A stretch of DNA of 64,000 nt from Perca fluviatilis. Taxonomy: Eukaryota > Chordata > Actinopteri > Perciformes > Percidae. Below the pieces are notes generated by a model that made no database searches, was not told where the DNA came from, and saw only the letters and a list, made by a program, of their open reading frames with translations. Positions 1-12,631 of this stretch are shown here, in pieces. Each line of letters opens with the position of its first letter. Within the stretch, counting starts at the first letter, position 1. The stretch covers positions 33,307,934 through 33,371,933 of the forward strand of contig NC_053121.1 in NCBI RefSeq assembly GCF_010015445.1, in the 5' to 3' direction. The position numbers were made by a program, and so were the translations under genes.

Positions 1-50
1 TAACGTTACATTTACACGTAAAAAATAACGTTACATTTACACGTAAAAAA
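1..50. repeat. 25-bp tandem duplication
   Basis: Two identical adjacent 25-bp copies beginning TAACGTTACATTTACACG. The array may continue to the left of the window edge, which cannot be seen. Confidence 0.8.
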
Positions 51-1750
51 CAAGAAAAACGTCTCCGTGAACACTTATCAATAGATTAAGAATAATGTGG
101 ACATAACACGTACTGCCGTGAGACCGGGTTGGTTTGTAAATAGCCCGCATCGGTTACGTCCGTCTTTGCGACCAATTAGCGCCTGGAAACAGGCGCAAAC
201 GGCTTGATAAATCTAGCCCACTGTGTCTATGTCAGTAGTGGTAAATAATTAAGGGCCTTTACCTCAGTGTTGACATTTCCACTAATGGCGGCAGAGTGAT
301 CCCGCCCAGCTGAAGTGACTCAGGCTACCGACTGACTGACTGACTCTCATTACAAACACATACAAACGCAGACACATTCTCACTATGAATAGGCCGATCC
401 CAGGTCCTGCCTGTTCTCGCAATCCCAGCTTGTTAAGAGGGAGAAATTACAGGCTGTTAGTGAAATCACAGGCTGTTGTACCAATAACAGGAATGAGCCA
501 TTTGTGACACGCTGTGTCATTCATTTCATGTCATTTCTCATTATTAGTAAAGTCTTTATACAGCAGACAATCGCTAAGTCATTATGTGAACTGGAAAATA
601 TCTATGAAAACCAAGGGAACTACTCACTATGTCTTTTGTAAAAAAGGTTGGTTGTGAATAAGACAAGTGTCAAGTTTGTAACTGCCTTGCAGTTCACATG
701 TAATTTGATAATATTTTAGGGTATTTAGGTAAAAAGACAATAATTTGAGAGAACCCATAAACCCTCATGTCAAAGTAAATTGCATGATATGTGCCAAGTG
801 TAAAATTGTTGTGTGATTATTTCAAATTATTCTTATAGCATTAAATAAGGTAATCCTAGTAATAACTGGTAGTGTCAATGTGTTGCTTTTAGGCCAATTG
901 TTTTTGTGTCCTTTGGTTGGACACAGCCAGCCAGTTTATCTTTTTTAACACTACCAACGGGGACGTTGAATACTTTAAGATTTTAAATTCAAAAATAATA
1001 TATATGATAGTTTTAAATTATTTTACTTAACTGTTTTAACTTTTGCTTAAGATTATTGTAACATTCCCCCAAAAGAACCCGGGTGATGAGTGGAATATAA
1101 TTTTTTGAGACAGGCTACTAAATTAACCACTGAACACACAGTACAGACACCAAGGGTGCCGACTCCAGCACACACTAGCATCTCACTAGCTGACTTTTTG
1201 CCTGCCACTGGCCCCATCCGTAGCTTTTTCCATTTCATTTATCCTCCAGGCCCTAATGAGTGATTGAAATCAGCTGCCTTCAACCACTCACTGAAAATGA
1301 ACACAGCAGGTTCTGAAATGACTGGAGAGGTAGTGGAATGCAAATTGGCTGATCAAAAAGGTGCAAAAAAGGTTAAGAATTCACTATCACCGTGAGCAAA
1401 TTAACATGTCCTCCTTTATCTATCTATCTTGATGGTTTTTGTTTTAAAGTCAACATATAACATAATGTGTACTGGTTAATGTGTGCATACATTATACATT
1501 TATGAGTGAATAGATAAAACCACAACTACACACTGTAGTAGCTTCTTTCATATCACATTAATGCCTGTCGTTTGAGCACGTTGTAACACAAAATGTAAAA
1601 TTCCTGCTAAAGGGAACGTGCAGTGTCGGCTGCTACTTTGAATGCAACTTTTGACTACAAGGCTGCCTCTTTGTTGATCAGTGTGTCTGGTAACACCTGC
1701 ACTGTCTCTGAGAAAAAAATACTTAATATAACCAACCTTCTGTGTGGAGT
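51..1750. other. gene-free AT-rich stretch
   Basis: No open frame with splice-site support and no recognisable domain on either strand. There is a short ACTG microsatellite near 330-346. The rest looks like ordinary unique or old repeat DNA. Confidence 0.5.
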
Positions 1751-2330
1751 TAAAGTGCTCATATTATGCTTATTTCAGGTTCATAATTGTAATTTGAGGT
1801 TGTACCAGAATAGGTTTACATGGTTTAATTAATCAAAAAACACCATATTTTTTGTTGTACTGCACATTGCTGCAGATCCTCTTTTCACCCTGTGTGTTCA
1901 GGTCTCTGTTTTAGCTACAGAGTGAGGCATTGCACTTCTATCCCATCTTTGTGAGGCGCACATGCGCAGCAGCTAGGTAAGGATCACATCAGATAGCTGT
2001 TTGTTTCTCCAACTTCAGTTAGTGCAAGGCAGGATTAGCCGGGAGACTTCTTCTAAATGAGGGCGCACTTCCAACTTTGTGTCGAATACCTGCAGAACAG
2101 GGACATGTAAGTAGTTCTTTTGTAGTTTATGGTGAACTAGTGTGTGTTGTAGCAGTGTTTTGCCATTGAGAACGAGCTAGCATGCCAGCGCTAGCATGCT
2201 ACGGTTAGCCCCTTCGTTTTGGCTAGTGACATAGAAAGCCCTGCAGATTTTGAACAGCTCACCCAGAGACTGAAGGCATGTTACATTCAGTTTGTATGCG
2301 TGTGGAAGCACCAGAGACCCAAAATAACAC
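1751..2330 (-). mobile_element. TTAA-flanked MITE, family A, one end lost
   Basis: The left end reads TTAA then AGTGCTCATATTATG, and the body matches the reverse complement of the complete copy at 45,017-45,674, including the segments about Ala/Gly-free 'CAGGTTCATAATTGTA' and 'TTTCTCCAACTTC'. Similarity stops near 2,330, so the second inverted terminus is missing. The TTAA junction is typical of piggyBac-type insertion. No coding capacity is present. Confidence 0.75.
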
Positions 2331-2930
2331 ACTTTGAGGTTTTGAATAAAGTAGATTTCAGAAATGTTAGCTTGTGACTAAAGGGTGACTTCCCAGCTCT
2401 TATTGGAGTGTTCTTTATCAATCCACAAACCTCCAGTTTGCTCCAGAGATTGCATTTAAACTCGACAGCTCCCGGGTGTGAATGTGAAGCAACACGTTAT
2501 TGGAGATGAATCACCATTCCCTGACTAAAAATAAAGGTTAGAAAAACCTGACATTTGTTCCACACACTTGACGTTGCGGTAGCTGGCATGTTGTGACACT
2601 GAGAAATGCCACAGCGGACGGCGGAAATGCGTGCGCTCTTTGACACGAGATGGGAGCTCACGCTGCTGTTGTGCGTGACAGTGTTTTTTTACATACTGTA
2701 GCGACTCAAGTTATTACAGTGTTGGAACATGACAGCCCATACATTGGCTGCTCTCAACTCTCTATGGGCAAAACAAGAGAAAAACAGAAAAAAAGTTTTT
2801 TTGTTGGTGAAACACTTTGTGAAATGGAGTCTCTGAACACTAAGAGGATTCAGGCTGGCAATGACAAACTGGGTTTGTGTTCTGGCTGTCCATCTCAACA
2901 GGAAGACAAAATAGAGCTGTGTTGACAGAC

Positions 2931-2979
<49 letters not shown>

Positions 2980-4416
2980 CGTGCATGCGTGCGTGCGTGC
3001 TTGTATATGTTTGTGTGTGTGTGTGTGTGTTTTGTGTGTGTAAGGGGTCGACTGAAGCAAAAGCCCGATCTCACAATATAATGTAACAGCACAACTGCAG
3101 TGGCAGATTTATATCCAGGCCTGATCTACCTCCTCTGTCTTTTTATTTTAAATATGAAATACTTTTAAAATAAATAAAATATGTACATTTATTCCTTTTG
3201 TATCCGTTTTCATTCAAAGCAGATGCAGGATGAAATATGTTCCCATGCAATTCATTAAAGCAAAGTAGTCTGAAAAAGGTTTTGAAGTTTATTTGCACAT
3301 GAAAGGAATAAAAACAAAATGAAAAGTAGAAAAAGATGAAGCAGAAAGTAAAAAAAGAAAGTCCGATGGGGTTTCAAAAATGTCTCACACAAAACAAGAA
3401 GGAAGTGATTTTATATGGAATTGGGTTTTAAATGTGGGGCACTAACAAGCAGAGTGACCAACCTCATTTCAAGCTGTCATTTGTTTGAGTAAATCCTTAA
3501 AATCTGGTGAAAAGTGCATTGGAAAAAATGCAAAATTGTCTTCACCTGCTCAGACAGTTTCCCATTGTGTAATGGAAAATTAGTCTTGACACCAGACTAC
3601 ATGAGGTGGAAAAATAGGCTGGTAAATTGGATAGAGAGAACATATAGCATCAATCCTCAACACAATATCAAAATAATAACAGTTTTGGTTCATGTGGCAA
3701 AGAACAAATCCCAATCCTCTCAAGTGGCCTCTGGGCTAAATAATTGTTCAGCAGTCCTACGGTCCAGAGAAGTACACACTAATGGTAGCTGACTGCATCC
3801 CCAGATCATTGATGGAGGGAGATTGGACTGACAACACTAATAACGTTGATCCCTCTATCTTCCCCACATTCTCATTCTTCATTCTGCACCACCTTGATAT
3901 TAAGGTTACACATTTATCTGTCTCAAAGGAGCTGTGGCTGTCTTTCCACATGATGAACAGAGGTCTTCGTCACCCGGGCGAGAAACTGACCTTTTCATCA
4001 GCAGAGCACAGCATCTGCTGAGTTCCAAAATTCCTAAGCAATTTGAACGGCCTCGCTAGCTGAACAGGTTATGTGCATTTTAGTGATGCCAGGTTTTGTA
4101 TTTGGATTGAAACAATACATTTATGACATGTTGAAGTAGGCATGCAAACTACCGGTACATTAAAAAATGAATGGACTTGCCTACTAAGGATATTCTTTAC
4201 TATACATGGTTTAAATATGGCATAAAGCTGCTTAATCACAAAATATCACTCATGATCAAACCACACTAAACTAAGTAAATGCTGGAAGTGTGGAAAAAAT
4301 GGAACACTGGAAACATTGTGGAATATAAAACATAACATGATAGTAACAATGGTAAAAATAAAATTAGACTTGAACCAGTGCATGCTGGGAGTTTTAGCTT
4401 GGCTACGAGTCATACA
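2331..4416. other. gene-free stretch with a TG microsatellite
   Basis: Apart from the microsatellite at 2,934-3,042, nothing recognisable is present. The open frames here (for example 3,514-3,792) lack domain features or splice-site support and are taken as chance. Confidence 0.5.
2934..3042. repeat. compound TG/GCGT microsatellite
   Basis: A TG run is followed by GCGTGC repeats and then a second TG run. The apparent His/Thr and Cys/Val open frames across it are artefacts of the repeat. Confidence 0.95.
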
Positions 4417-4419
4417 TTC

Positions 4420-4468
<49 letters not shown>

Positions 4469-4640
4469 CTTTATTAATCGCAAATTGGGAAATTACTCTG
4501 TTATTGCAGGAAGTTACTAGTAACCAAGGACATAGACACATACTACCTCACACAAATACAGAAAATACAAGTATATAAATAATAAATAAGATAAAAAAAC
4601 ATAAGATAGAAAAAATAAAAATGCCAGAACAACTACTGAA
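4417..4640 (-). mobile_element. 3' tail of a non-LTR retroelement with (GATA)n
   Basis: A GATA tetranucleotide run of about 50 bp is followed by CTTTATTAATCGCAAATTGGG and an A-rich remnant. The same arrangement (GATAAGATAA then ACTTTATTGATCCC) recurs at 11,245-11,440. Teleost non-LTR elements often end in short tandem repeats next to such a sequence. With the repeat on the left, the parent element would lie on the - strand. No reverse transcriptase frame remains. The class assignment is inferred. Confidence 0.45.
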
Positions 4641-4645
4641 AAATA

Positions 4646-6262
4646 CAGTGCCTTGCTTGCGGAAGTATTCGCCCCCTATGACGTTTCGACCTTTCGCTAC
4701 ATTTCAGGCCTCAAACATAAAGATATAAAACTGTAATTTTTTGTGAAGAATCAACAACAAGTGGGTCCCAATTATGAAGTGGAACGAAATTCATTGGCTA
4801 TTTCAAACTTTTTAACAAATAAAAACTGAAAAAGTGGGCGGAAATTATTCAGCCCCTTTACTTTCAGTGCAGCAAACTCTCTCACAAGTTCAGTGAGGAT
4901 CTCTGAATGATCCAATGTTGACCTAAATGACTAATGATGATAAATAGAATCCAGCTGTGTGTAATCAAGTCTCCGTATAAATGCACCTGCTCTGTGATAG
5001 TCTCAGAGGTCCGTGTAAAGCGCAGAGAGCATCATGAAGAACAAGGAACACACCAGGCAGGTCCGAGATACTGTTGTGGAGAAGTTTAAAGCCGATTTGA
5101 ATACAAAAAGATTTCCCAAGCTTTAAACATCCCAAGGAGCACTGTGCAAGCGATAATATTGAAATGGAAGGAGTATCAGACCACTACAAATCTACGAAGA
5201 CCCGCCGTCCCTCTAAACTTTCAGCTCATACAATGAGAAGACTGATCAGAGATGCAGCCAAGAGGCCCATGATCACTCTGGATGAACTGCAGAGATCTAC
5301 AGCTGAGGTGGGAGACTTTGTCCATAGGACAACAATACTGCACAAATCTGGCCTTTATGGAAGAGTGGCAAGAAGAAAGCCATTTCTTAAAGATATCCAT
5401 AAAAGTGTCGTTTAAAGTTTGCCAAAAGCCACCTGGGAGACACACCAAACATGTGGAAGAAGGTGCTGTGGTCAGATGAAACCAAAAACCAACTTTTTCC
5501 AACAATGCAAAACGTTATGTTTGGCGTAAAACAACAACAACCTCATCACCCTGAACACACCATCCCCACTGTCAAACGTGGTGGTGGCAGCATCATGGTT
5601 TGGGCCTGCTTTTCTTCAGCAGGGACAGGGAAGATGGTTAAAATTGATGGGAAGATGGATGGAGCCAAATACAGGACCATTCTGGAAGAAACCCTGATGG
5701 AGTCTGCAAAAGACCTGAGACTGGGACGGAGATTTGTCTTCCAACAAGACAATGATCCAAAACATAAAGCAAAATCTACAATGGAATGGTTCACAAATAA
5801 ACATATCCAGGTGTTAGAATGGCCAAGTCAAAGTCCAGACCTGAATCCAATCGAGAATCTGTGGAAAGAACTGAAAACTGCTGTTCACAAACGCTCTCCA
5901 TCCAACCTCACTGAGCTCGAGCTGTTTTGCAAGGAGGAATGGGCAAAAATGTCAGTCTCTCGATGTGCAAAACTGATAGAGACATACCCCAAGCGACTTA
6001 CAGCTGTAATCGCAGCAAAAGGTGGCGCTACAAAGTATTAACTTAAGGGGGCTGAATAATTTTGTGCGCCCAATATTTCAGTTTTTATTTGTTTAAAAGG
6101 TTTGAAATATCCAATAAATTTCGTTCCACTTCATGATTGTGTCCCACTTGTTGTTGATTCTTCACAAAAAAATTACAGTTTTATATCTTTATGTTTGGGG
6201 CCTGAAATGTGCAATTGAAAAGGTCAAAAGGGCGAAGCTATAAAACCTGTAAGGTAGTGAGA
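4646..6262 (+). mobile_element. Tc1-type DNA transposon, decayed copy
   Basis: The left end begins after a TA with CAGTGCCTTGC. Long inverted terminal sequences are recognisable: AAGATATAAAACTGTAATTTTTTGTG near 4,722 reappears inverted near 6,163. The right tip, near 6,250, is eroded. The 1.6-kb size, TA junction, transposase relic and inverted ends fit a vertebrate Tc1/mariner element. The copy is inactive because the transposase frame is broken in several places. Confidence 0.93.
5034..6041 (+). pseudogene. Tc1-like transposase, frameshifted
   Basis: Relic of a DDE transposase that would cut and rejoin element ends in the nucleus. The start is at MKNKEHTRQVRD (5,034). A helix-turn-helix DNA-binding part follows in a second frame (5,164-5,415: RPSKLSAHTMRRLIRDA). 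The catalytic half is open from 5,451 to 6,041 (196 codons) and keeps the WSDETK, FQQDNDPKH and SPDLNPIENLW blocks that carry the two Asp and the Glu of the DD34E triad. Frameshifts lie near 5,093 and 5,406, and about three codons are missing near 5,335. The full protein is normally about 340 residues. It is identified from these motifs with high certainty; it cannot be functional as written. Confidence 0.93.
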
Positions 6263-6275
6263 AAAAATGAACATG

Positions 6276-6592
6276 TACACTACCAGTCAAAAGTTTGGGG
6301 TCACTTAGAAATGTCCATTCTTTCTCCTTTCCAGACAGAATAGCAGCTGAGATCAGTTGCATTGTTTTTTTTAACCAGGGGAGCAGTTTTCAGATGACAT
6401 TATGTGCTTACCCAATTGCAAAAGGGTCCTCGACTGTTGTAGAAAGAAGTGGCTGATCTTTAGTGCAATATCTACATTGCCCATTATCAGCAACCATTCA
6501 TCCAATGTTCCAAAAGCACATTCTGTTTACCAATCTGATATCATTTTAAAAGGCTAACTGAGAAAACATTGGAGAACCCTTTTGCAATTATT
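6276..6592. mobile_element. Tc1-related non-autonomous element, right end missing
   Basis: It starts after TA with CACTACCAGTCAAAAGTTTGG, a terminal motif common to fish Tc1-like MITEs. The matching inverted end is not found; similarity seems to stop around 6,590. It lies only about 14 bp right of the decayed Tc1 end. Confidence 0.65.
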
Positions 6593-7327
6593 GCAGGATT
6601 ACAAACCTACAGGATGTGTGTATAAGTGGCTGAAAAAGAGTGACAGAGAGCCCTCAGGCACTTGGTGGTTTCAGAGTAGGACAGCCCTGAGCTCTAGCAG
6701 ACTTCTCAGCAACACATGTCAAGTGTTGCTGACAGGTGAACATGGGGATAAAACCCAAATTTCTGGTGGTGATGAGTTTTTGCGGACTAAACAGAAGAAG
6801 ACATGTGTAGTCAATGATTATTTTTTTCTTTTTTAGGTGTACGTAAAACACACACACACACACACCAGCCAACTGTTCACCCACATTACTGGCAGGAAAA
6901 AAGCATCTTGATACAACTACTGGTGGCTTTTTAAACATACACAAAAATACACACAGGAGAAAAAGAATCTGATGTCATCAAAGCACCGCAATCGCAGCAG
7001 TCTCTATTAGTGTGTGATAACTGTCTCGTTGAGAAGGAAGTGGGCCTCTCTGTGGCCCACTAACTAAAGACAGATATTCATGTTTAATTCATCTGTAGCC
7101 TAGTTCATTTGGGACAAGTGACTTGATTTCTTACTACAGCACATGCTTGGAGACACAGACCTCCCCAGCAACACTTTGAACATGAGTGTGCACTCATAAG
7201 CTTTCGTAGGAAGGACAGAGGCATTTGACTCCTTGTCTCTCACTGGACGTCCAATAAGTCACGGACGTTCACTGAGAAATCTGCTGTCTGATAGTGAGCT
7301 TGGCCTGGGTTTTTATCAAAGTGTTGC

Positions 7328-7659
7328 TATGTTCCCACAGCCCTATGTTCCCACATTTCTAAGAAATTTTTTTTCACTGAAAATTAGGCCCTATGTTTCC
7401 ACAGCCCTATGTTCGCACATTTCTAAGATTTTCTTAAAATTACGCCCTGTGTTCCCACAGCCCTATGTTGCCACATTTCTAGGACATTTTGTGTCCCTCC
7501 ATTTCCCTTCAAGGGTTAGGGTTAGGATAAGGGTGGGTTAGGGGTTAGGCGACCATAGGGCCTAATTTTGGAAAACAAATCTTAGAAATGTGGGAACTGT
7601 GGGAACCTAGGGCTGTGAGAACCTAGGGCTGTGGGAACCTAGGGCTGTGGGAACCTAGG
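7328..7659. repeat. imperfect palindrome with TTAGGG-like centre
   Basis: The left arm repeats CCCTATGTTCCCACA-type units about three times and the right arm repeats TGTGGGAACCTAGGG about four times as its inverse. ACATTTCTAAG on the left also matches CTTAGAAATGT on the right. The centre (7,511-7,550) holds GGGTTAGGGTTAGG, a telomere-like string. This is a fold-back element with tandem arms, and no coding capacity is seen. Confidence 0.75.
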
Positions 7660-7910
7660 CACGCTCTCACACCAACAATCTGAACTCCTGCTATTAAAAA
7701 AAGGACATGCAGGACAAACTTTCGGTAAATGTGTCTAATGCTTGCATACATAAAGAGCAAATCAAAACGATTCAAACAGAAATTGACATTAACAGTAACA
7801 TGTTTTTAGGTTAAATGGATAAAGTGAAACAAATGTAATTTGTGTCTGGTTATCAGGCTGTACTGTATAGGTTTTACAGGGCCCATCAACTCGGGTTAGG
7901 GGTAATTTGC

Positions 7911-7992
7911 ATTGTTTCTAAAGAAACAATGCCTAAATATTTTTAAGAAACAATGCATAAATATTTTTAAGAAACAATGCCTAAATATTTTT
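7911..7992. repeat. 30-bp direct repeat, three copies
   Basis: AAGAAACAATGCCTAAATAT-type units occur three times in a row. The first unit is preceded by its inverse, GCATTGTTTCT, which makes a short hairpin. Confidence 0.85.
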
Positions 7993-8151
7993 TTTTTCGA
8001 AATATGGAAACTGCAACAGTTGTTTATTTTTTTCTCCCATGATGAGGAGATCAGCTGCGGGTGTGTGACTTCCCACACCTGCTCCTAATACTGTTAATTG
8101 GGAGTGGGTGGAGCCACCTGGCAGGAATGTAGATGTTAACAGTTACCTTGC

Positions 8152-8496
8152 TCCTAGTCTCGCATTGCCAGACCTTCCTCCACAGCGCTGCGGAGGAGGG
8201 TCTGGCGAGTCCACACAGCATTCCGGGATGGGAGAAAAACGTGCTCTGGTTTATTGGCATTTCTTTAAACCAACTACAGTCGTCTTGGGCAGTGCTAAGC
8301 ACTGTACGGAGCAGCGGTGCCTCTGCAAAATAGCCTCGGGAAGGAACTTGTTTTGGTGGAACGTGTACGTTCAAAGGTTGTTTTAGTCGTACAACAGAAA
8401 ACTCAGATTGGACAGATAGTCTAGCTAGCTGTCTGGATTTACCCTGCAGAGATCTGAGGAGCAGTTAACCATAGTCCTCAGAAATCCATCGGAGTT
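8152..8496 (+). mobile_element. hAT-like MITE, family B, right end truncated
   Basis: It begins TAGTCTCGCATTGCCAGACC, contains the internal palindrome CTTCCTCCACAGCGCTGCGG, and matches the nested copy at 13,146-13,455 through CCTGCAGAGATCTGAGGAG. The right terminus seen in the second copy is absent here. Confidence 0.75.
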
Positions 8497-8639
8497 TAAA
8501 ATTGTTGTGATTTTCATTTGGTTTGGTAAGCTAAATAAAAAGCATATTAACGTGACGTTAAAAGCTGAAATGTTGAGCACTTGACAATAGAGCACTGGCC
8601 CGTAACAAGACTGAGGTGGACCGAACAGATGCAGCATTT

Positions 8640-9110
8640 GTTTGGCCTTGAGGCTAATGGTGTCTGAATGGAACCACCTTTCACTGTGAAATTCTGTTTG
8701 CCTTGTGCCTCTGAAAGCAAATGTTGAGATGACACTTTTAATCTTCTGTGGGGAAAATCAATACATAAGTTTCCCCAACATGACAGCTGTGAACTTGTGA
8801 CTCCTTTCAAACTCATTTTTCACCGTGAAATCTCACAATCACAGCGTAAGATCAGTGTTTTATATTGCCATGAAAACTAAATTCATCAAATCTCAGTACA
8901 AGCCAAGTGAATTTCATGGCATGACTCTTCACCCCGTTACAAGATAAAGTGGCACTTCAGCAGCGAGCACAATCTGCATCCCGGCAACTATTTTGAGAGG
9001 AACACATCACCAGCCGTGTGTGCAACATTGCGAGGCAACATGTGATTACGCTATCAAATAGCTATCCTACAGCCATTATTTTATTGTCATACAGGATGAG
9101 AAGACAGGGC
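8640..9110. other. candidate conserved non-coding block
   Basis: A repeat-poor, balanced-composition stretch with no sustained open frame on either strand. Its texture resembles vertebrate conserved non-coding DNA. This is only an impression from composition; no alignment was possible. Confidence 0.25.
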
Positions 9111-9248
9111 GAGGGGAAGCCACAGGAAGCCGAGGCTGACTGGCGATCCTCGAGGGAGGAAGCCGCCTCAGGGAGGAAGCTGACGGCTGAGGAAGCATCA
9201 CAACATCTCTTACAAGGGCTGTTTACCTGCAACAGAAAGAGACAGACG

Positions 9249-9275
9249 CTCTATGCACACACACACGCACGCGCG

Positions 9276-9316
<41 letters not shown>
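9249..9316. repeat. CA microsatellite
   Basis: CA/CG dinucleotide run of about 65 bp. Confidence 0.95.
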
Positions 9317-9317
<1 letters not shown>

Positions 9318-11240
9318 TGTAAGGAGCCTCTGATAGCCTAATGGATAAGCCAGGGCACCAGAAAAACACTCCCATTAAGTGTGTGTCTGAAGATGGATTG
9401 ATGAAATCAATCCTGTTTCCCTGCAAGTATGTCATTTAGGTCTTCCCAAGTGCCAAAATGGTGTACAAGATTTAAAATTAAAGTACTTGATGTTTTTAGC
9501 CATAATATATCTCCAAAAAAAAATAAACACATTTAGGGCACATATAGAGGCTAAAGCTGCTCCTTTTACTGTATAATTAATTAAGGGGGACTGTCCACGA
9601 CATTTTAAACTTATAAACTAAACTAAACCATCATTTCTTGCTATTAAAAAGAACATCTTTCTCACATTGGAGACAACAACAGCAACAATTGTGCACAAAA
9701 AATAGCTTGCAGTCAAATGTGTTCGCTCCCCTTTATACAAAAATAATGTGGGAAACAATATTGACCCCAATAACACCAGGAATATGTAGGAACACAAATA
9801 AAAAAAAACTAACCCTAACCCTTTTCACCTGTATTGGAAAGCAGACTTTAAAGACGCAGACAGTAAATAAGGGGGAGATGAAGCAGGTACATTGCAGTAA
9901 TATAGTGTGTGCCGTAACAATTCAGGACGCCCCCTAGTGCCATAAATTTGTTGAGCTAATTATGTTCCAAATTACACCTGCAAATATATTCACGGACATA
10001 GGGACTGACAAGGGAGCATGTAGGGTTGGATGCTGCATACAAAGTAGTGCATAGTGTAGTGCATAATGTGAATTGCATATAGGAATGTTCTTACCCAGCT
10101 CTGAAGATAAACACGTACCATAACTTACCACAAACTAAAGCACAGCCTTCAAAATGCTATTGATTTTTGTCAGAGGGACTACTTTGAGTCTCATTGACTC
10201 CTCAGTATAAATTGAATGCTTTCATTGTGAGGAACCTTTCAACAAGATGGATATTGGGAGTCTATATAGAAGTCATCAAGTGTAATGGAGTGGAGTAATA
10301 GTGAATTTTCAGCCAGGACTGATTGCACTGGAGCTTTGAGAGGGATTTTCTCTATACAAATGCTTAGGATTTGGACTTAAACTAATTTGATTTCACTTTG
10401 GGGAATGAGAAGTGTGATATCCTATCACCTTTACAATTTCCAATGTGGGAGTGGGGGGGGGGGCAATTCAAACACATCCGACCATTATATTCACCAGCCG
10501 GAAAATTGATTAAAACTGTACGTGTGAGTGTATGAGAAAGAGCTTGCAGTAAAGCAGGATGAAAAGATGTATTGCCTTGTGAGAGTATAAAAGACAACAG
10601 AGTTAGTTAGACAGAGCAAAATGACATGACCTTTAATATCATGCCGAATCTGCCCCGAAATTCCCCCGAGGCACTCTGATTGTGTTTGTCATGTTTTTGC
10701 AGCCCGGCGGCAGAGAAGCCAACCTCAGGAGAATGAGTTTGATAGTCGATAAAAGAAGCGAGAATATGAGATCTCATCCTTTCCGATACGATCTTTTAAA
10801 GCTAAACGAGGCTATTTGTCACCCGTGTCTGCAGCTTTATTTTATGCCCTTTCTGGTTCCAAAGTGTCATTTAAACGGACTGGTTTATTTTGCTCGCAAA
10901 TACTATAGTTCCCCCTCAACGGGTTCTGAGTGACATGGAGAAGTCTAGTACCCCTTTCACACCAATGGCTCTACCAGGGTTATACCGAGGTCGACTGTGT
11001 GTTTGAATGGGGTAACCTTCCTCGATCTACTCGGCTTCGCTACCCAGGTTGCCAGTGTGGGTTGGATCAGGGTAGACTAGGGTCAATTTCAATGGGAATT
11101 GCAGACAACCGACAACGGAGGCACGGGGTGTTCAGTCAGTGCTCAACAGGAATTAATAGGCTGCATCTTGGCGTGAATTCTTTTAACTGTGGCTGGGTCT
11201 GACCATGATAAAGAGGATTCATGCTCAGTCAACTTTCTCT
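9317..11240. other. gene-free stretch
   Basis: Contains a G11 run near 10,453-10,463. A repeat-poor segment (about 10,620-10,930) has an acceptor-like TTTTTGCAG at 10,702 followed by an 80-codon open frame, but no domain or downstream donor supports an exon. Otherwise nothing is recognisable. Confidence 0.4.
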
Positions 11241-11244
11241 GGAG

Positions 11245-11440
11245 AAACAAGATAAGATAAAATAAACTTTATTGATCCCTAAGGGAGAAGAGGCTCGCTG
11301 CAGCAGCGGAGAATAGAGATGTCAGTTAATCAAGAAAAGATCTACAGATTGTAAGAAATAAGAATGAAAAGGCAATAAGGGATATAAATAAAGAATGCAA
11401 TGAAATAGAAAAATATATTAAAGATCTTCCAGAAGTTTAA
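11245..11440 (-). mobile_element. 3' tail of a non-LTR retroelement, second copy
   Basis: GATAAGATAAAATAA followed by ACTTTATTGATCCCTAAGGG and an A-rich body, the same arrangement as at 4,417-4,640. No protein-coding remnant is visible. Confidence 0.45.
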
Positions 11441-12002
11441 TAACTGCTAGGTAATAACTACATGTTATGGTATGATGTAATTGTTGCGCTGACTGTGAAT
11501 ACAAACAGCAAGGGTTCGTATGAGGATAGAGAGAGAAGAAAAGAGACATTAACTCAACACTTTTCTTTTCCCTGCAGGATGCTGAGTCAGGATTTTCTGA
11601 CTCAACAGGTCACATCATTTAGCCCAGAGGCACTAGCTTCTGTTTATATTCCCTCTCCCAGCAGATTGCATATGTAAGATTTTTTCACCCTGGACATTTG
11701 TTTCTAGCTGCACCGCTATGAGGCTCAGTTCTTAATTATGACTTATAAAGGAGGAGGTTCCTCCTTTGAAAATAATGCTGATGAAATGCAGTTCAAAAAG
11801 AATAAAATGTGTTTTCAACGTGTTAGAAATGTCTCCTGAAAGTCACAGTCGCAATTTTTCAAGGGTGCCTTTTCTTTGTAGTTTGAGTTCAGTTAAAGCC
11901 GATGTAATGGACCAGTGCAACATTAGAAGGGATCCAAAATAATAATGCCCCATGAAAATAATATAACACCTCCGAAAATACATGGTTTAGCAGACATTGG
12001 TT

Positions 12003-12347
12003 TAGGGTTGGGCAATATGGAGAAAATCAGATACCTCGATATCGATATTACAGCGATATTCTAGGGTTGACAATTGGGGCTTTAACAAAATATCTTCACA
12101 CTTAGGTTTTAGATACATAATCATCAGTAATGTGGACATAATGTCTAAGTGGGAAAAAGGCAAATAATAGAACAGCTAGAACAGTCTGGTAAGTTCAGAA
12201 AAGTACATCACTTTACTGTAATGCAGCCTTTAAAACCAGTAAAAGACAACACTTATGTCATATCACGATATGACGATATCCAAAATCTAAGACAATATCT
12301 AGTCTCTTATCGCGATAACGATATAATATCGATATTGCCCAGCCCTA
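12003..12347 (-). mobile_element. hAT-like MITE, family C, complete
   Basis: Inverted ends TAGGGTTGGGCAATAT and ATATTGCCCAGCCCTA enclose 345 bp rich in ATATCGATAT. The flanks CATTGGTT (11,995-12,002) and CATTGGAT (12,348-12,355) match at 7 of 8 positions, as expected for an old 8-bp hAT target duplication. It is in the opposite orientation to the related copy at 13,007-13,637. Confidence 0.88.
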
Positions 12348-12631
12348 CATTGGATATTAATTAACATTAACCTGAGCTGAAATTGTTTTGTCAAACTAAA
12401 TCCATGAGCCATGAGATGATGCTTCTCGTTTTATTTTCTCAACAGAACAGACAAGATGTCCTAAAAGTGCTATGGATGAAATCATCTAATGATCTATCTC
12501 CGTGACAACTAAGAAAACTCCATCAACCTGATGAAGACTGTGAAAAGTGGTTCTTGAGATTGGATCATTTTGCCAAAAATATAAATATGTTTTCAACTAT
12601 TAGAACATATATTAAAATATTAATTATATAA

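Noticed and set aside
9803..9820. Interstitial telomere repeat (AACCCTAACCC)
   Set aside because: Only about two units are present here and at 26,643; too short to be called a telomeric remnant.
10690..10933. Possible exon after an acceptor-like TTTTTGCAG
   Set aside because: The 80-codon frame shows no family resemblance, and no donor or partner exon could be found.
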